In this document: piece after piece, positions 6,982 to 16,424 of the stretch
Position numbering within the stretch: the stretch's first letter is position 1
How the letters are laid out: each line of letters starts with the position of its first letter
Source of the DNA: G958296245 sp963664035
GTDB lineage: Bacteria; Chloroflexota; Dehalococcoidia; Lucifugimonadales; G958296245
Reading direction: 5' to 3'
Length of the DNA stretch: 64,000 bases
Assembly: GCA_963664035.2 (NCBI GenBank)
Contig: OY760867.2
Span: forward strand, 310,001 to 374,000
Translations under genes and position numbers: made by a program
Notes under the pieces: generated by a model
Seen by the model: the letters and a program-made list of their open reading frames with translations, nothing else
What the model was told of the DNA's origin: nothing
The model's database searches: none

Positions 6982-7426
6982 TTTAACGCGATGCCCTCAC
7001 TCCCTATGCCTTGGTGGTGGTCATAGGTGTTCTCCAAGTGCCTTGCACTACGTAGTATACCAGCCCCTGGCGGCCCTTGCCGTGGAAGAACGCGCGTGCT
7101 ATACTCTCCCCCATGCACTACCAGCCGCATACTGAGTTGAGGCCGGCAACCCGCCTGCGCCTGCGGCCCGCAGCCCATAACCCGTGTCTCATCTTGTCAC
7201 ATTGCCGTCGCATTCAGTCGAATTCGTGTCTCATCGTATCCCGTTCGTGTCCCCCGCTGTCCCGCGGCCCATAGCTGAAATGTGACAAATGTGACAGGAT
7301 GTGACAGTCTCAAGGAATCTCCGGCCGTCTTCGCCGAGCCGGGCAGGCGCGGCCAAACCCCAAGCGCGTTGTGGTATCTTGTAGAAGCGCCCCAGGCCGT
7401 CGCGCAAATCGGGTCCGGGAGGCAAC
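6982..7426. other. 445-bp intergenic region, iterated TGTGACA motifs
   Basis: No gene with coding character is seen. Bases near 7278-7306 contain three spaced copies of a TGTGACA-type motif (TGTGACAAATGTGACAGG and then ATGTGACAG), about 125 bases ahead of the permease start. They could be a repressor or activator binding array, or simple repeat. Confidence 0.35.
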
Positions 7427-9193
7427 TTGACGGCGCCAGCTCCTCAGAATCCACGCTACGAGGCGGACGAGAGCCCGCCGCCGCTGGCCACCCTCGGCTT
7501 CGGCCTCCAGTTCAGCGTGATCGCCTCCGCGACGCTGCTGGTAACGCCCGTCATTGTCGCCAGGGCGTCGGGAGAGGGCGACCCCTACCTCGTGTGGATG
7601 GTCTTCGCCTCCCTGCTGGTCGTCGGCGTCTCCACGCTGCTCCAGGTGCGCCGTATCGGCCCCGTCGGAGCCGGAGCCGTCCTGCCCATGTTCACCGCGG
7701 CCTTCTCCATCCCGTTCTGCATAACGGCCCTGGAGGACGGAGGCCCTGCGACCCTCACGGCCCTCGTGCTCGTCACCGCGGTCACCCAGCTCGTCATCTC
7801 CAAGTGGCTGTTCATCCTGAGACGAATCGTGACCCCCACGGTGGGGGGCACGGTGATGATGATACTCTCCATCACCCTGGCCTCCGTCGTGTTCGGCCTG
7901 CTGGACGATACGTCGAAGGAAGACTCCATGGCGGCGTCCCTGACCGCCCTGACCACCCTGGTCATCGTAGCCGCGCTCACCCTCAGGGGCTCGCCGGTGC
8001 TCCGCCTGTGGGGGCCCGTGATCGGCATAGTCGTCGGCTGCGTGGTCGCCGCCGCGCTCGGAATCTACGACATAGGGCTGGCGACGCGGGCCCCCTGGGT
8101 GGGCCTTCCCCCAGAGCTGCCGGATATGGGCCTCGACCTCGGCATCGCATTCTGGACGCTGATACCGTCGTTCCTGTTCCTCGGCGTCATAATCTCCATC
8201 CAGACCAACGGCGCGGCCATCGCCATGCAGCGCGTCTCCTGGCGCGAAGACAGGGCGGTCGACTTCCGGCAGGTGCAGGGCGCCCTCGCGGGCGCCGGCG
8301 TGACCAACCTGCTCGCCAGCGCCGCCGGCGCGGTGCCCAACATCATCAACCCCGGCATCATCTCCTTCACCCAGATAACGGGCGTCGCCGCCCGTTCGGT
8401 CGGATACTGCGTCGGCTGCGTATTCATCGTGATGGCGTTCGTGCCCAAGCTCTCCGGCCTGCTCAGCACCATACCCGGGCCCGTCATGACCGGATACCTG
8501 ATCATGGTCACCGGGTCCCTGTTCGTCGACGGCGCCCGCACGGTCATCCAGAACGAGCAGAACCTGCAGCGCGTCGCCGTCGCGGGAGTCTGCTTCTGGA
8601 TCGGCGCCGCCTTCCAGTTCGGACTGTTCACCATGCCCGACGTCGGCCCGGTCTGGGAAGCGCTCTTCAAGAGCGGCGCAACGACCGGAGGCTTCGCCGC
8701 GATTGCGATGATCCTCTACCTGGAGTTCACCAACCCGAGGCGCATGCGATTCAAGTCGAAGCTCCATATCGACTCCCTGCCGGAGCTCAACGAGTTCATC
8801 GCCAAGTTCGCCGCCCGAAGGGGCTGGAGCGAGGACATGAGAGACCGCCTGAGCGCCGTCGCCGAGGAGACGCTCCTGACGCTGGCCCCGATCGACCTCA
8901 ACCTCGATCTGGACGCCGACGACGATGACGACGAGGGGGAGGGGGAGGAGCGGCAGCTGATCGTCCTGGCGTCCAGCGAAGGCGAGACCGCAGACCTGGA
9001 GTTCATCGGCGGCGGCAACGACGAGAACGTCGAGGACCGGGTGCGCCAGCTCCAGCAGTTCGACACGGAGGCCGCGGTGGAGAATGAAATGTCACTCCGG
9101 CTGCTGCGCGGATACGCCTCCTCCGTGCGCCACCAGCAGTACCACGACACCGACATCATCACCGTCCGCGTAGACCCCCCCGAAAGCCGGTAG
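7427..9193 (+). CDS. NCS2-family nucleobase permease with extra C-terminal ATPase-like domain
   Basis: The TTG start at 7427 is preceded by GGGAGGC. The N-terminal ~440 residues form a multi-TM transporter of the uracil/xanthine (NCS2) family: PPPLATLGFGLQFSVIASAT at the start and the conserved QTNGAAIAM, NLLASAAGAVPN and FVPKLSGLLSTIPGPVMTG regions. The likely role is proton- or sodium-coupled uptake of a purine or pyrimidine base. Residues ~440-588 are unusual: LPELNEFIAKFAARRGWSED and RLSAVAEETLLTL, then an acidic loop, resemble the first helices of an anti-sigma/histidine-kinase-type ATPase fold (RsbW-like). Standard NCS2 proteins end near 450. The tail may be regulatory; this is inference. 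Confidence 0.82.
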   Translation: MTAPAPQNPRYEADESPPPLATLGFGLQFSVIASATLLVTPVIVARASGEGDPYLVWMVFASLLVVGVSTLLQVRRIGPVGAGAVLPMFTAAFSIPFCITALEDGGPATLTALVLVTAVTQLVISKWLFILRRIVTPTVGGTVMMILSITLASVVFGLLDDTSKEDSMAASLTALTTLVIVAALTLRGSPVLRLWGPVIGIVVGCVVAAALGIYDIGLATRAPWVGLPPELPDMGLDLGIAFWTLIPSFLFLGVIISIQTNGAAIAMQRVSWREDRAVDFRQVQGALAGAGVTNLLASAAGAVPNIINPGIISFTQITGVAARSVGYCVGCVFIVMAFVPKLSGLLSTIPGPVMTGYLIMVTGSLFVDGARTVIQNEQNLQRVAVAGVCFWIGAAFQFGLFTMPDVGPVWEALFKSGATTGGFAAIAMILYLEFTNPRRMRFKSKLHIDSLPELNEFIAKFAARRGWSEDMRDRLSAVAEETLLTLAPIDLNLDLDADDDDDEGEGEERQLIVLASSEGETADLEFIGGGNDENVEDRVRQLQQFDTEAAVENEMSLRLLRGYASSVRHQQYHDTDIITVRVDPPESR

Positions 9194-9324
9194 CCGCCCC
9201 CCCGCCCGCGATAGGCGATCTGCGGGAAACCGTCGTTCGATAGAGCTTGTATGATATGCTATCCATACCTACAATCACCCAATAGCTGCGGTGTTGTAGC
9301 CGACTCTCCACAAGGAGCGTTCCA

Positions 9325-11238
9325 ATGTCCAAACGTCTCTTGGACCGGATCGATTCGCCGCGCGACCTCAAGGGGCTGAGCCACGATGAGCTGGACCAGG
9401 TCGCGCAAGAGGCGCGAGACACCATCATCTCGGTCATAACCGAGCGCGGCGGCCATCTCGCTTCCAATCTTGGGGTGGTGGAGCTCACGCTGGCGCTGCA
9501 CCGCATATTCGACAGCCCCGCGGACAGCATAGTCTGGGACACGACCAACCAGACCTATACCCACAAGCTGGTGACCGGTCGGCGCGACGACTTCCAGAAC
9601 ATCCGCCTGGAGGGCGGCCTGTCCGGCTTCGGGGAGCCTCTCGAGAGCCCGCACGACACGCTCTGCGCGGGCCACGCCGGCACCGGGCTTTCGATCGCCC
9701 TGGGCATCGCGGAGGGTGCCGCCATGCGCCGGCTAGACTCGTGGACCATCGCGGTCGTCGGCGACGGCGCGATGACCTCCGGCTCGAGCTTCGAGGCGCT
9801 GAACAACATCGCTCACCTCAACCCCGAGAAGTTCATCGTCGTCCTCAACGACAACGGCATGTCCATCTCGGAGAACATCGGCTTCCTCACCAACTGGCGC
9901 AAGCGCCTGATCACCCACCCGGAGTTCAACGCGATGATCGGGCGCATGAAGGCCCTCTCGAAGAAGGTGCCCACGGGCGAGCTGATGTACAGCCTGGTCA
10001 AGAGGTTCAACACCGGCCTCGCGGGCCTCATCGTGCCCACCATGTTCTGGACCGAGATGGGGTTCCAGTACCTCGGCCCCGTGGACGGCCACGACTTCAA
10101 GCAGCTCGAATTGACGCTCAGGCAGGCGAGGACGCCCACCGGTTTGGCGCCGCTGGTCCACGTGGTGACGCACAAGGGACACGGCTACGAGCCCGCCGAG
10201 GACGACCCCGTCAAGTTCCACCAGCCAAGCTCCCCGCTGGGAGACGCGTCGGGGGCGCCCACCTACTCCAAGGTCTTCGCCCAGACGATCTCGCGCCTCA
10301 TGCGCGAAGACGAGGCCGTCGTCGGCATCAGCGCCGCGATGCTGGAGGGCACCGGGCTGGCGGAGGTGCAGCGCGACTTCCCCAACAGGGTCTTCGACGT
10401 GGGCATAGCGGAGCAGCACGCCGTCAGCATGGCGGCCGGAATGGCCTCCAACGGGCTCAACCCCTTCGTATCGATCTACTCGACCTTCCTACAGCGCGCC
10501 TTCGACCAGGTGGTGCATGACATCTGCATCCAGAACCTGCCGGTGACCCTGATCGCCGACCGCGCCGGCATCGTCGGCGAGGACGGCAAGACCCACCACG
10601 GCGCGTTCGACATCTCGTACCTGCGCTGCCTGCCCAACGCCGTCGTCGCGGCGCCCATGGACGAGAACGAGCTCCAGCACCTCGTCTACACTGCCTACAA
10701 GCACCTGGGGCCCTTCGCGATCCGCATCGCCAGGGGGGCCGCCGTGGGCGCTCCGCTCGACGGCGACCTCAGGGAGCTTCCTATCGGCAAGGGCTACGTG
10801 GTCAGGGAGGGCAACGACGTCGTGATCTTTGCCCTGGGCAAGCCGGCCGGCGCGGCCATGGAGGCGGCGGAAATGCTTGCCCGGCAAGGCGTCTCGTGCG
10901 GCGTCGTCAACCCGGTATTTGTAAAACCCCTAGACGTCGACCTGATCCTGGACGCGGCCCGCCGCGCCCGGCGCATCGTGACGGTGGAAGAGAACGTGCT
11001 GGCCGGAGGCTTCGGATCGGCAGTACTGGAAGCCCTCGCCCAGGCCGGGCTGGACGACGTGTCCGTCCACCGCATCGGTATGCCGGACTCGTTCATAGAG
11101 CACGGCACTGCCGCCGACCAGCGCCGCCGGCTGCGGCTCGACGCCGAGGGCATCGCGCAGCAGGTCATGAGCGTCTTCTTCTCCGGGGAGGCGGCGCGCC
11201 GGGCCGGGGCCGGCCAGGAAGTGGCGGCGAGCGTCTAG
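9325..11238 (+). CDS. dxs: 1-deoxy-D-xylulose-5-phosphate synthase
   Basis: The 637-residue thiamine-diphosphate enzyme condenses pyruvate and glyceraldehyde 3-phosphate to DXP, the first step of the MEP isoprenoid pathway. Visible signatures are ASNLGVVELTLALH, the ThDP-binding GDGAMTSGSSFEALN, the transketolase-type GIAEQHAVSMAAGMA, GEDGKTHHGAFDISYLRCLP and TVEENVLAGGFGSAV near the end. Length is normal (~620-640). ATG 9325 follows an AAGGAG ribosome-binding site. It stands alone on the plus strand; the next plus-strand genes are unrelated. Confidence 0.96.
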   Translation: MSKRLLDRIDSPRDLKGLSHDELDQVAQEARDTIISVITERGGHLASNLGVVELTLALHRIFDSPADSIVWDTTNQTYTHKLVTGRRDDFQNIRLEGGLSGFGEPLESPHDTLCAGHAGTGLSIALGIAEGAAMRRLDSWTIAVVGDGAMTSGSSFEALNNIAHLNPEKFIVVLNDNGMSISENIGFLTNWRKRLITHPEFNAMIGRMKALSKKVPTGELMYSLVKRFNTGLAGLIVPTMFWTEMGFQYLGPVDGHDFKQLELTLRQARTPTGLAPLVHVVTHKGHGYEPAEDDPVKFHQPSSPLGDASGAPTYSKVFAQTISRLMREDEAVVGISAAMLEGTGLAEVQRDFPNRVFDVGIAEQHAVSMAAGMASNGLNPFVSIYSTFLQRAFDQVVHDICIQNLPVTLIADRAGIVGEDGKTHHGAFDISYLRCLPNAVVAAPMDENELQHLVYTAYKHLGPFAIRIARGAAVGAPLDGDLRELPIGKGYVVREGNDVVIFALGKPAGAAMEAAEMLARQGVSCGVVNPVFVKPLDVDLILDAARRARRIVTVEENVLAGGFGSAVLEALAQAGLDDVSVHRIGMPDSFIEHGTAADQRRRLRLDAEGIAQQVMSVFFSGEAARRAGAGQEVAASV

Positions 11239-11239
11239 C

Positions 11240-11638
11240 TCACTCCCTCGCGTCCAGCCTGACCAAGCTGCCGGGCCAGTCGAGCACCCGCTGGTCGGCA
11301 GTCACGAGCCGGTGACCTTCGAGGGCCGTAGCGACGATGATCCGGTCCGCAGGGTCGCCGTGCATGTCCGGCAGGAGGCCCGCCCTGGCCGCGATGCCTC
11401 CGTCCACGGGGATCTCGACCAGACCTTGCTCCAACAGGTCTCGTCGCCATAGATATAGGTCGATCCTAAGGTCCATTCGACCCTTTTGGATTCGCATGCC
11501 AGTCTCCCAGAAGGACACGGTAGAAATAGCCACGTTGCCAGTCGCCCAACCAGTATCAATGACTTGGCGGGCTTCCCGACCGATCCTACGTTCATCGAGT
11601 GTCATCCAGATTATGACATGAGTGTCGAGGAGTATCAA
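11240..11638 (-). CDS. vapC: VapC-type PIN-domain toxin
   Basis: TTG 11638 overlaps the antitoxin stop as TTGA, giving MILLDTHVIIWMTLDE. The 132-residue product is a PIN nuclease: the first Asp in LLDTHV, Glu in SFWETG, and Asp residues in GDPADRIIVATA and LVTADQRVLD form the acidic site. As in characterised VapC proteins it would be a ribonuclease held inactive by the adjacent Phd-type antitoxin. A much longer frame upstream of this start is a shadow of the antitoxin and of the opposite-strand acyltransferase. Confidence 0.87.
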   Translation of the reverse strand: MILLDTHVIIWMTLDERRIGREARQVIDTGWATGNVAISTVSFWETGMRIQKGRMDLRIDLYLWRRDLLEQGLVEIPVDGGIAARAGLLPDMHGDPADRIIVATALEGHRLVTADQRVLDWPGSLVRLDARE

Positions 11639-11913
11639 AACAGGTCCTCTTCGTCGTCGGGCTTTTCGAACCACTCGGCTGGCATGGGGGAAACGATGTC
11701 GCCAAGGATGCGAATGTTGTCCCGATCGCGTCCGAACGGCGCCTTGGGCCTCTCGCGGTAGGGCGCCAGCCTGGAGACGGGGCGTCCGTGCTTGGTGATG
11801 ACGATCTCCTCGCCGCTCTCGGCCACCTCGTCCATGAGCTTGAGACACCTTGCCTTGAACTCCGACGCCTTGATGGTCCTTGGCGCTGTCGCAGCGCCGT
11901 ATTCGGTAGACAT
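11635..11913 (-). CDS. Phd/YefM-type antitoxin
   Basis: A 92-residue protein beginning MSTEYGAATAPRTIKASEFK. It has the Phd/YefM N-terminal DNA-binding fold pattern (TIKASEFKARCLKLMDEVAE, then EEIVITKHGRPVSRLAPY) and a C-terminal tail (WFEKPDDEEDLF) suited to wrapping the toxin. It directly precedes and overlaps vapC by 4 bases. Autoregulation by binding its own promoter in the 47-base gap to the divergent gene at 11961 is usual for the family. Confidence 0.87.
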   Translation of the reverse strand: MSTEYGAATAPRTIKASEFKARCLKLMDEVAESGEEIVITKHGRPVSRLAPYRERPKAPFGRDRDNIRILGDIVSPMPAEWFEKPDDEEDLF

Positions 11914-11960
11914 TGGCTGCGCTCCCGTACGGTGTATGACCGCTATAGTACCATAGCCCC

Positions 11961-13205
11961 ATGACCACGCCCCAGACGCCGACTCCCCAGAGATACCACG
12001 GGCTCGACGGCCTCAGGGGATTCGCGATGCTGCTCGGCATCGTCCTGCACGCGTCGCTGCCATACTTCTCGCGCCTCGTAGGAATCGAGGCCCTCTGGCC
12101 GGCGGACGACGACCAGTCCCTGTGGCTCTTCCTGGTGTTCGACTTCATCCACGTCTGGCGTATGCCCGTCTTCTTCCTGCTGGCAGGCTTCTTCGCCCAC
12201 CTCGTGCTGGACCGCCGCCCAGACTCCACCTTCGCAATGGACAGGCTCCGAAGAATCGCGCTGCCGCTTCTCATATTCGGGCCGGTCATGGCCGTCGTCG
12301 TCCCGCCCATATGGGTCTACGGATGGCTCGGTGTCATCTCCCTGGATACGTTCCGGGACACGCTCATGGACAGTCCGAGCCTCGAGTCCAGCGGCGACCT
12401 CGTCGCCCACCTCTGGTTCCTCTACTACCTGCTGCTGATGTACGCCGCGCTGATGGCCCTGCGCTCCCTAGGCAGGCTCTGGAACGCCCGCGCGGCCGTC
12501 CGGCCCCCCATCGGCAGGTATATCGCCAACGCCCTCTACACGCCCATACCCCTGCTGCTGGCCCTGGCCGCCGTCGTCCTGCTCGTCCTGCGCGGGGGCG
12601 ACGAGGCGAAGCCCCTCTGGCCGCTCAACTTGCCGGACGTGCTCTACAGCATGCTCTTCTTCTTCTACGGGTACGGCCTCTACGCCCGGCGGCAGCTAAT
12701 CGACAGGCTCAGGCAGGCGGACGCGGTTGCCGCTCTATGGGCCATCGCCGGCGCGCTCTTCCTGGTACACGTAGTGCTCATAGGAGCGACAGACGAGGCG
12801 TCCAAGAAGGGCGCCGATAAGCAGACGATCGAGCTCCTAGGGCTGGCAGGCGCCGTCGTCTACGGTACGCTGGCGGCCCTGTTCAGCGTGGGGCTGGTCG
12901 GGCTCTTCGAAGTCCTCCTACGGTCCTCGCGCCCTTGGGTGCGCTGGGTCGCGGACTCCTCGTACTGGATATACATCATCCACCTGCCCATCGTGACCTT
13001 CCTGACCTTCTATCTCGCCCACCTCGACAGGCGCGGCTGGCTGAAGGACGTGACCGGCTTCGGCTGGAGCGCCGAGCTAAAATTCCTGGTAGCGTGCGCC
13101 GTGACCGCCGCCATTGGAATCGTCACCTACCGCTACCTCGTCCGGTACACCCCCATCGGGGCCCTGCTGAACGGCAAGAGGGCCACCCGCGCCGGCAGCG
13201 CGTGA
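11961..13205 (+). CDS. Membrane acyltransferase, acyltransferase-3 (OpgC/MdoC-like) family
   Basis: The 414-residue protein has about ten TM helices and the acyltransferase-3 opening RYHGLDGLRGFAMLLGIVLH, including the conserved Arg and His residues of this family, followed by WRMPVFFLLAGFFA. Relatives transfer acyl or succinyl groups to extracytoplasmic glycans. The substrate here cannot be read from sequence. It is divergent from the toxin-antitoxin pair and ends 53 bases before the DapA-like gene. Confidence 0.85.
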   Translation: MTTPQTPTPQRYHGLDGLRGFAMLLGIVLHASLPYFSRLVGIEALWPADDDQSLWLFLVFDFIHVWRMPVFFLLAGFFAHLVLDRRPDSTFAMDRLRRIALPLLIFGPVMAVVVPPIWVYGWLGVISLDTFRDTLMDSPSLESSGDLVAHLWFLYYLLLMYAALMALRSLGRLWNARAAVRPPIGRYIANALYTPIPLLLALAAVVLLVLRGGDEAKPLWPLNLPDVLYSMLFFFYGYGLYARRQLIDRLRQADAVAALWAIAGALFLVHVVLIGATDEASKKGADKQTIELLGLAGAVVYGTLAALFSVGLVGLFEVLLRSSRPWVRWVADSSYWIYIIHLPIVTFLTFYLAHLDRRGWLKDVTGFGWSAELKFLVACAVTAAIGIVTYRYLVRYTPIGALLNGKRATRAGSA

Positions 13206-13258
13206 TATAGTCACCTCTGCCGCAGGTCCATTACGCAACACCCTGGAGGGAGCACGAC

Positions 13259-14158
13259 ATGGCCGGATTCGGCGTGGACGCCATCAGGGGGATAGTGCCG
13301 CCTATCGCCACCCCCATCAACAGGGACGAGACGGTGGACGAGCGCGGGATGCGCCGGCTCGTCGACTTCCTGCTCGAACAGGGGGCGAACGCTCTGTTCG
13401 TCATGGGCGGCACCGGCGAGTTCTTCTGCTTCCCGGACCGCGAGAAGCGCCGCGCCATAGAGACCGTAGTGGACCATGTCGCGGGCCGCGCCCCCGTGAT
13501 CGCGGGCATCACCGACCTGAGCACCCGCCGCGCCGTCGCCAACGCCCATGTCGCCCAGGAGGCGGGCGCCGACTTCCTCACCTCGCTGCCGCCCTTCTTC
13601 TTCGCCCTGCAACAGGACTGGCTCCACGACTACTACACCGCCGTCGCCGCCGAGACCGACCTGCCCCTGCTGCTCTACAACATCCTCAACCCGATACACA
13701 CCAACATCCAGCCACAGACGGTCAGGAGCCTCAGCCAGAACCCCAAGATCGTCGGCATCAAGGACTCCGAAGAGTACGCCCACGTCCAGGAGGTCGTCTT
13801 CCTGACCGACGCCGACCGCTTCCGCGTCCTCACCGGGCTGGAGCACAACTACTACGCGTCCCTGAACGTCGGCGCCGCCGGCGGAGTGCTGTCGGCCGCC
13901 AACTTCTGCGCCGCGCTCTGCCGGAGCATCTACGACAACGCCGCCGCCGGCCGCAACGACGAAGCGTTGGAGCTCCAGGCGAGGCTCAACCGCCTGCTGG
14001 GCGAGCTCCAGGGCTTCACGTCCTGGTGGGGCGTGGTCAAGATGTGCCTGAGCATCCTGGGCATATGCGACAACGCCGTGACCCACCCAATGCCCGCCTG
14101 CACCGAGGAGGAGCGCCCCCGCCTCGCCGCGATAATGAAGAAGTACGACCTGCTCTAG
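13259..14158 (+). CDS. Dihydrodipicolinate synthase / N-acetylneuraminate lyase family aldolase
   Basis: A 299-residue class I aldolase of the DapA superfamily. Family motifs are IVPPIATPINRDETVDERGM, MGGTGEFFCF (the GGTGE anion-binding loop), LLLYNILNP with the catalytic Tyr, and IVGIKDSEEY with the Schiff-base Lys. DapA-like enzymes make or split 2-keto-3-deoxy sugar acids, and this window also carries a sugar-acid dehydratase (39640). A catabolic lyase is therefore more likely than lysine biosynthesis. ATG 13259 follows GGAGGGAGC. The gene ahead of it is unrelated; the one behind overlaps only in shadow frames. Confidence 0.9.
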   Translation: MAGFGVDAIRGIVPPIATPINRDETVDERGMRRLVDFLLEQGANALFVMGGTGEFFCFPDREKRRAIETVVDHVAGRAPVIAGITDLSTRRAVANAHVAQEAGADFLTSLPPFFFALQQDWLHDYYTAVAAETDLPLLLYNILNPIHTNIQPQTVRSLSQNPKIVGIKDSEEYAHVQEVVFLTDADRFRVLTGLEHNYYASLNVGAAGGVLSAANFCAALCRSIYDNAAAGRNDEALELQARLNRLLGELQGFTSWWGVVKMCLSILGICDNAVTHPMPACTEEERPRLAAIMKKYDLL

Positions 14159-14202
14159 CCCCGCAATCGCCACCCTCTCGTCCTGACCGCAGGAGGCCCC
14201 AA

Positions 14203-15051
14203 TTGTCCATCGAAGACGTGATCCTCTCCCGCGACCGGCGGGGCATCTCCGCCCTCCGCGGACACCTGCCCGCCGACTTCTGCCACCGGGCCGCCGCCCT
14301 CGTGCCCGAAGAGCCTGGGACCGCCCTCATCATCACCGGCTTCTACATCCTCGCCGCCAACTCCAACGAGACCGACGGCCCGCCCGGCGCCGTCGCGACA
14401 GGCATGGCGCTCGAGTCCCTGGGCTACGAGGCCGTCTACGTCACCGACAGGTACGCCGTCGATCTGATGACCGCCCTCGCCGGCGACGCGTCGAAAGTGG
14501 TAGACTTCCCCATCATGGACGACGCGGCGAGCAGGAAGTACGCCCTCGGCCTCCTGCGGGAGCTCGACCCCTCCGTGGTCATAACCACCGAGCGGTGCGG
14601 CCTCACCGGCGAGGACCTCTACCGCAACATGCGCGGCCAGGACATCACCGAGTACACCGCCCGCCTAGACCACCTCTTCCTCAAACACCCCAACACCATC
14701 GGCATCGGCGACGGCGGCAACGAGCTCGGAATGGGCAACCTCGCCGAGCACACACCGACCGTGCCCACGCTGGTCGAGAAGCCGTGCGTAGTCGGCTGCG
14801 CCGGCCCCATCATATGCTCCGTCTCCAACTGGGGCTGCTACGGGCTGATCGCCGCCCTCTCCCTGCGAAGGGGCCGCAACCTGCTGCCGTCCATAGAGGC
14901 GGAGCGGGCGATGGTCGAAAAGTGCGTCGAGATGGGGTCCGTCGACGGCAAGAGCCACACCGTCGTCCCCCGCGTGGACGGCTTCACGCTGGAGGAGAAC
15001 AGCGAGTTACTGGCCGCCCTCCACGACATCCTGGCCCAGGAGGGCCTCTGA
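14203..15051 (+). CDS. DUF4392 / D-glutamate cyclase-like protein
   Basis: I use TTG 14203 because AGGAGGC stands just ahead of it; upstream in-frame sequence overlaps the aldolase gene. The 282-residue product matches the C-terminal domain of mitochondrial D-glutamate cyclase (DUF4392): LIITGFYILAANSNETDGPP, TERCGLTGEDLYRNMRGQDI and IGIGDGGNELGMGN. Family members are linked to D-glutamate to 5-oxo-D-proline conversion, but the substrate of stand-alone bacterial forms is unsettled. It probably forms an operon with the DapA-like gene 44 bases upstream. Confidence 0.8.
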   Translation: MSIEDVILSRDRRGISALRGHLPADFCHRAAALVPEEPGTALIITGFYILAANSNETDGPPGAVATGMALESLGYEAVYVTDRYAVDLMTALAGDASKVVDFPIMDDAASRKYALGLLRELDPSVVITTERCGLTGEDLYRNMRGQDITEYTARLDHLFLKHPNTIGIGDGGNELGMGNLAEHTPTVPTLVEKPCVVGCAGPIICSVSNWGCYGLIAALSLRRGRNLLPSIEAERAMVEKCVEMGSVDGKSHTVVPRVDGFTLEENSELLAALHDILAQEGL

Positions 15052-15085
15052 CCACCCTTCTCAAAGACAGCAAGGAGGACCCTAG

Positions 15086-15520
15086 ATGCCTGAGCCAATC
15101 GCTGTAACACCTGCCTACGCCAGCGACGACTTGGCGCGCATTCTTGAAGTAGAGCAGCGTCAGGTCGAGGACACGGTCGTCGATATGAACGAAGAAGAGC
15201 TTGTGTGGCGTCCTAACCCTAAGGCGAAGTCGGCGCTCGACATACTTTGGCACATCGCCTACCCGCAAGAAAAGTCTCCGAGACCAGCCAACAAACAGGA
15301 AGCGCTCGACGGCTTGCGGAGGGCACACGCCGCTTTGGCGCGGGACATAGCAATACCGGGAAAGCTGGACGAGCCAGTCACCTGGTGGACCGGAGACACG
15401 ATACCCTTCCGAGGGCTCATCTGGGGCGCCATACGCCATCGTACCTACCATCTAGGCGAATTGGTCTATTTGCGGCAGGCGATGGGCTTGGACGAACCGA
15501 AGTATTACCACGAAGAGTGA
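15086..15520 (+). CDS. DinB-family four-helix-bundle protein
   Basis: The 144-residue protein has the DinB/YfiT metal-site pattern: a His in LDILWHIAYPQE and the C-terminal pair in RHRTYHLGELVYLRQAMG, with VEDTVVDMNEEELVWRPNP typical of the first helix and loop. DinB-fold proteins bind a divalent metal and often act as thiol-dependent transferases. ATG 15086 has a good AAGGAGG site upstream. The 3' end overlaps the convergent hydrolase gene by 16 bases. Confidence 0.75.
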   Translation: MPEPIAVTPAYASDDLARILEVEQRQVEDTVVDMNEEELVWRPNPKAKSALDILWHIAYPQEKSPRPANKQEALDGLRRAHAALARDIAIPGKLDEPVTWWTGDTIPFRGLIWGAIRHRTYHLGELVYLRQAMGLDEPKYYHEE

Positions 15521-16415
15521 GAGCGCCCACTGCTCGCGTGCCCTTCGATAAACTTGACGGCCCTGCTGCGCGCCTCAGCGTCTCGGCGCATAAGGGTATG
15601 TGAGGCGCCCGGCAATACCTCCAACTTGGCGTCGGGAATGACCCGTGCAATTTCCTCTCCCATGGCCGTTGGCACGACCCTGTCGTTGGCCCCGTGCAGG
15701 ACAAGAGTTGGAGTACGGACAGCCCCGGCGTACTTCGAAACGTCGACTTCTAGGTATGCTTCGATGTTCCTCAGCTCGACCGCGTACCACGCTGCTCGCT
15801 CCGACTCCGGTAGCTGGGCCGCCAGACCGTTCAGTCGGTGCTGCTCATCCCAGAACTCCTTGAGCGTGCCGCGTTCCTTGTGTTCAAGAGGTGCCCACAT
15901 GACTTCGAAGGAGACCTCTACCCCTGATGGACGTCGCTGAAACGCGGCGCTAACTCCCTCTCGCCGCAGTACCTTGATCTGTCCGAGGACAACATCCTCG
16001 AGTTCGTCTCCTACATTGAAGAGGTTCATCCCGGTGCCTGCCAGGACCAGCGACCTCGTTCTATCGGGCCTGGTGGCTGCAAAGACGACGGCAATCGGAC
16101 CGCCCGCTGAGCTGCCTATCAAGTGCGCGGCTGGAATGTGCAAGTGGTCGAGCAGGCATTCTAGGTCAAGTGCCTGGTTGGGCAGATCGTAGCCGCACTC
16201 GGGACGCGAAGAGCGATAGCAGCCCCTGCGGTCGTACTCGACGAACCGGAAGTGCCCGGCAAAGTCGTGCTCCCATGACCAGTCGCTCCCGTCTCTGGGC
16301 AGTGCGGAGAGAGACGACGCCAAAGACGCGAATCCGCCGTGGACGAAGACGACCGGTTGCCCACGCCGCCCTCATCGTAGTAGAGTTCGCATCCGTTGAT
16401 CGATACCGTTGGCAA
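15505..16415 (-). CDS. Alpha/beta hydrolase, interrupted by a single-base frameshift
   Basis: The N-terminus MPTVSINGCELYYDEGGVG lies in one frame from ATG 16415. The rest, QPVVFVHGGFASLASSLSAL onward, continues in another. Adding one G to the GGG run at about 16360-16362 joins them perfectly into ...GGVGQPVVFVHGG, the oxyanion region. The main part has the nucleophile elbow GSSAGGP, the acid in GANDRVVP and the His in GASHTLM. An intact protein would be ~300 residues. Either the gene is broken or the assembly lost one base. The 3' part alone (from TTG 16323) would lack the HGG strand and is unlikely to be active. Confidence 0.8.
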
Positions 16416-16424
16416 TCTCGGACC

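Noticed and set aside
11639..12310. N-terminal extension of the VapC frame to 356 codons
   Set aside because: It overlaps the antitoxin and the start of the opposite-strand acyltransferase; the PIN domain begins at TTG 11638.
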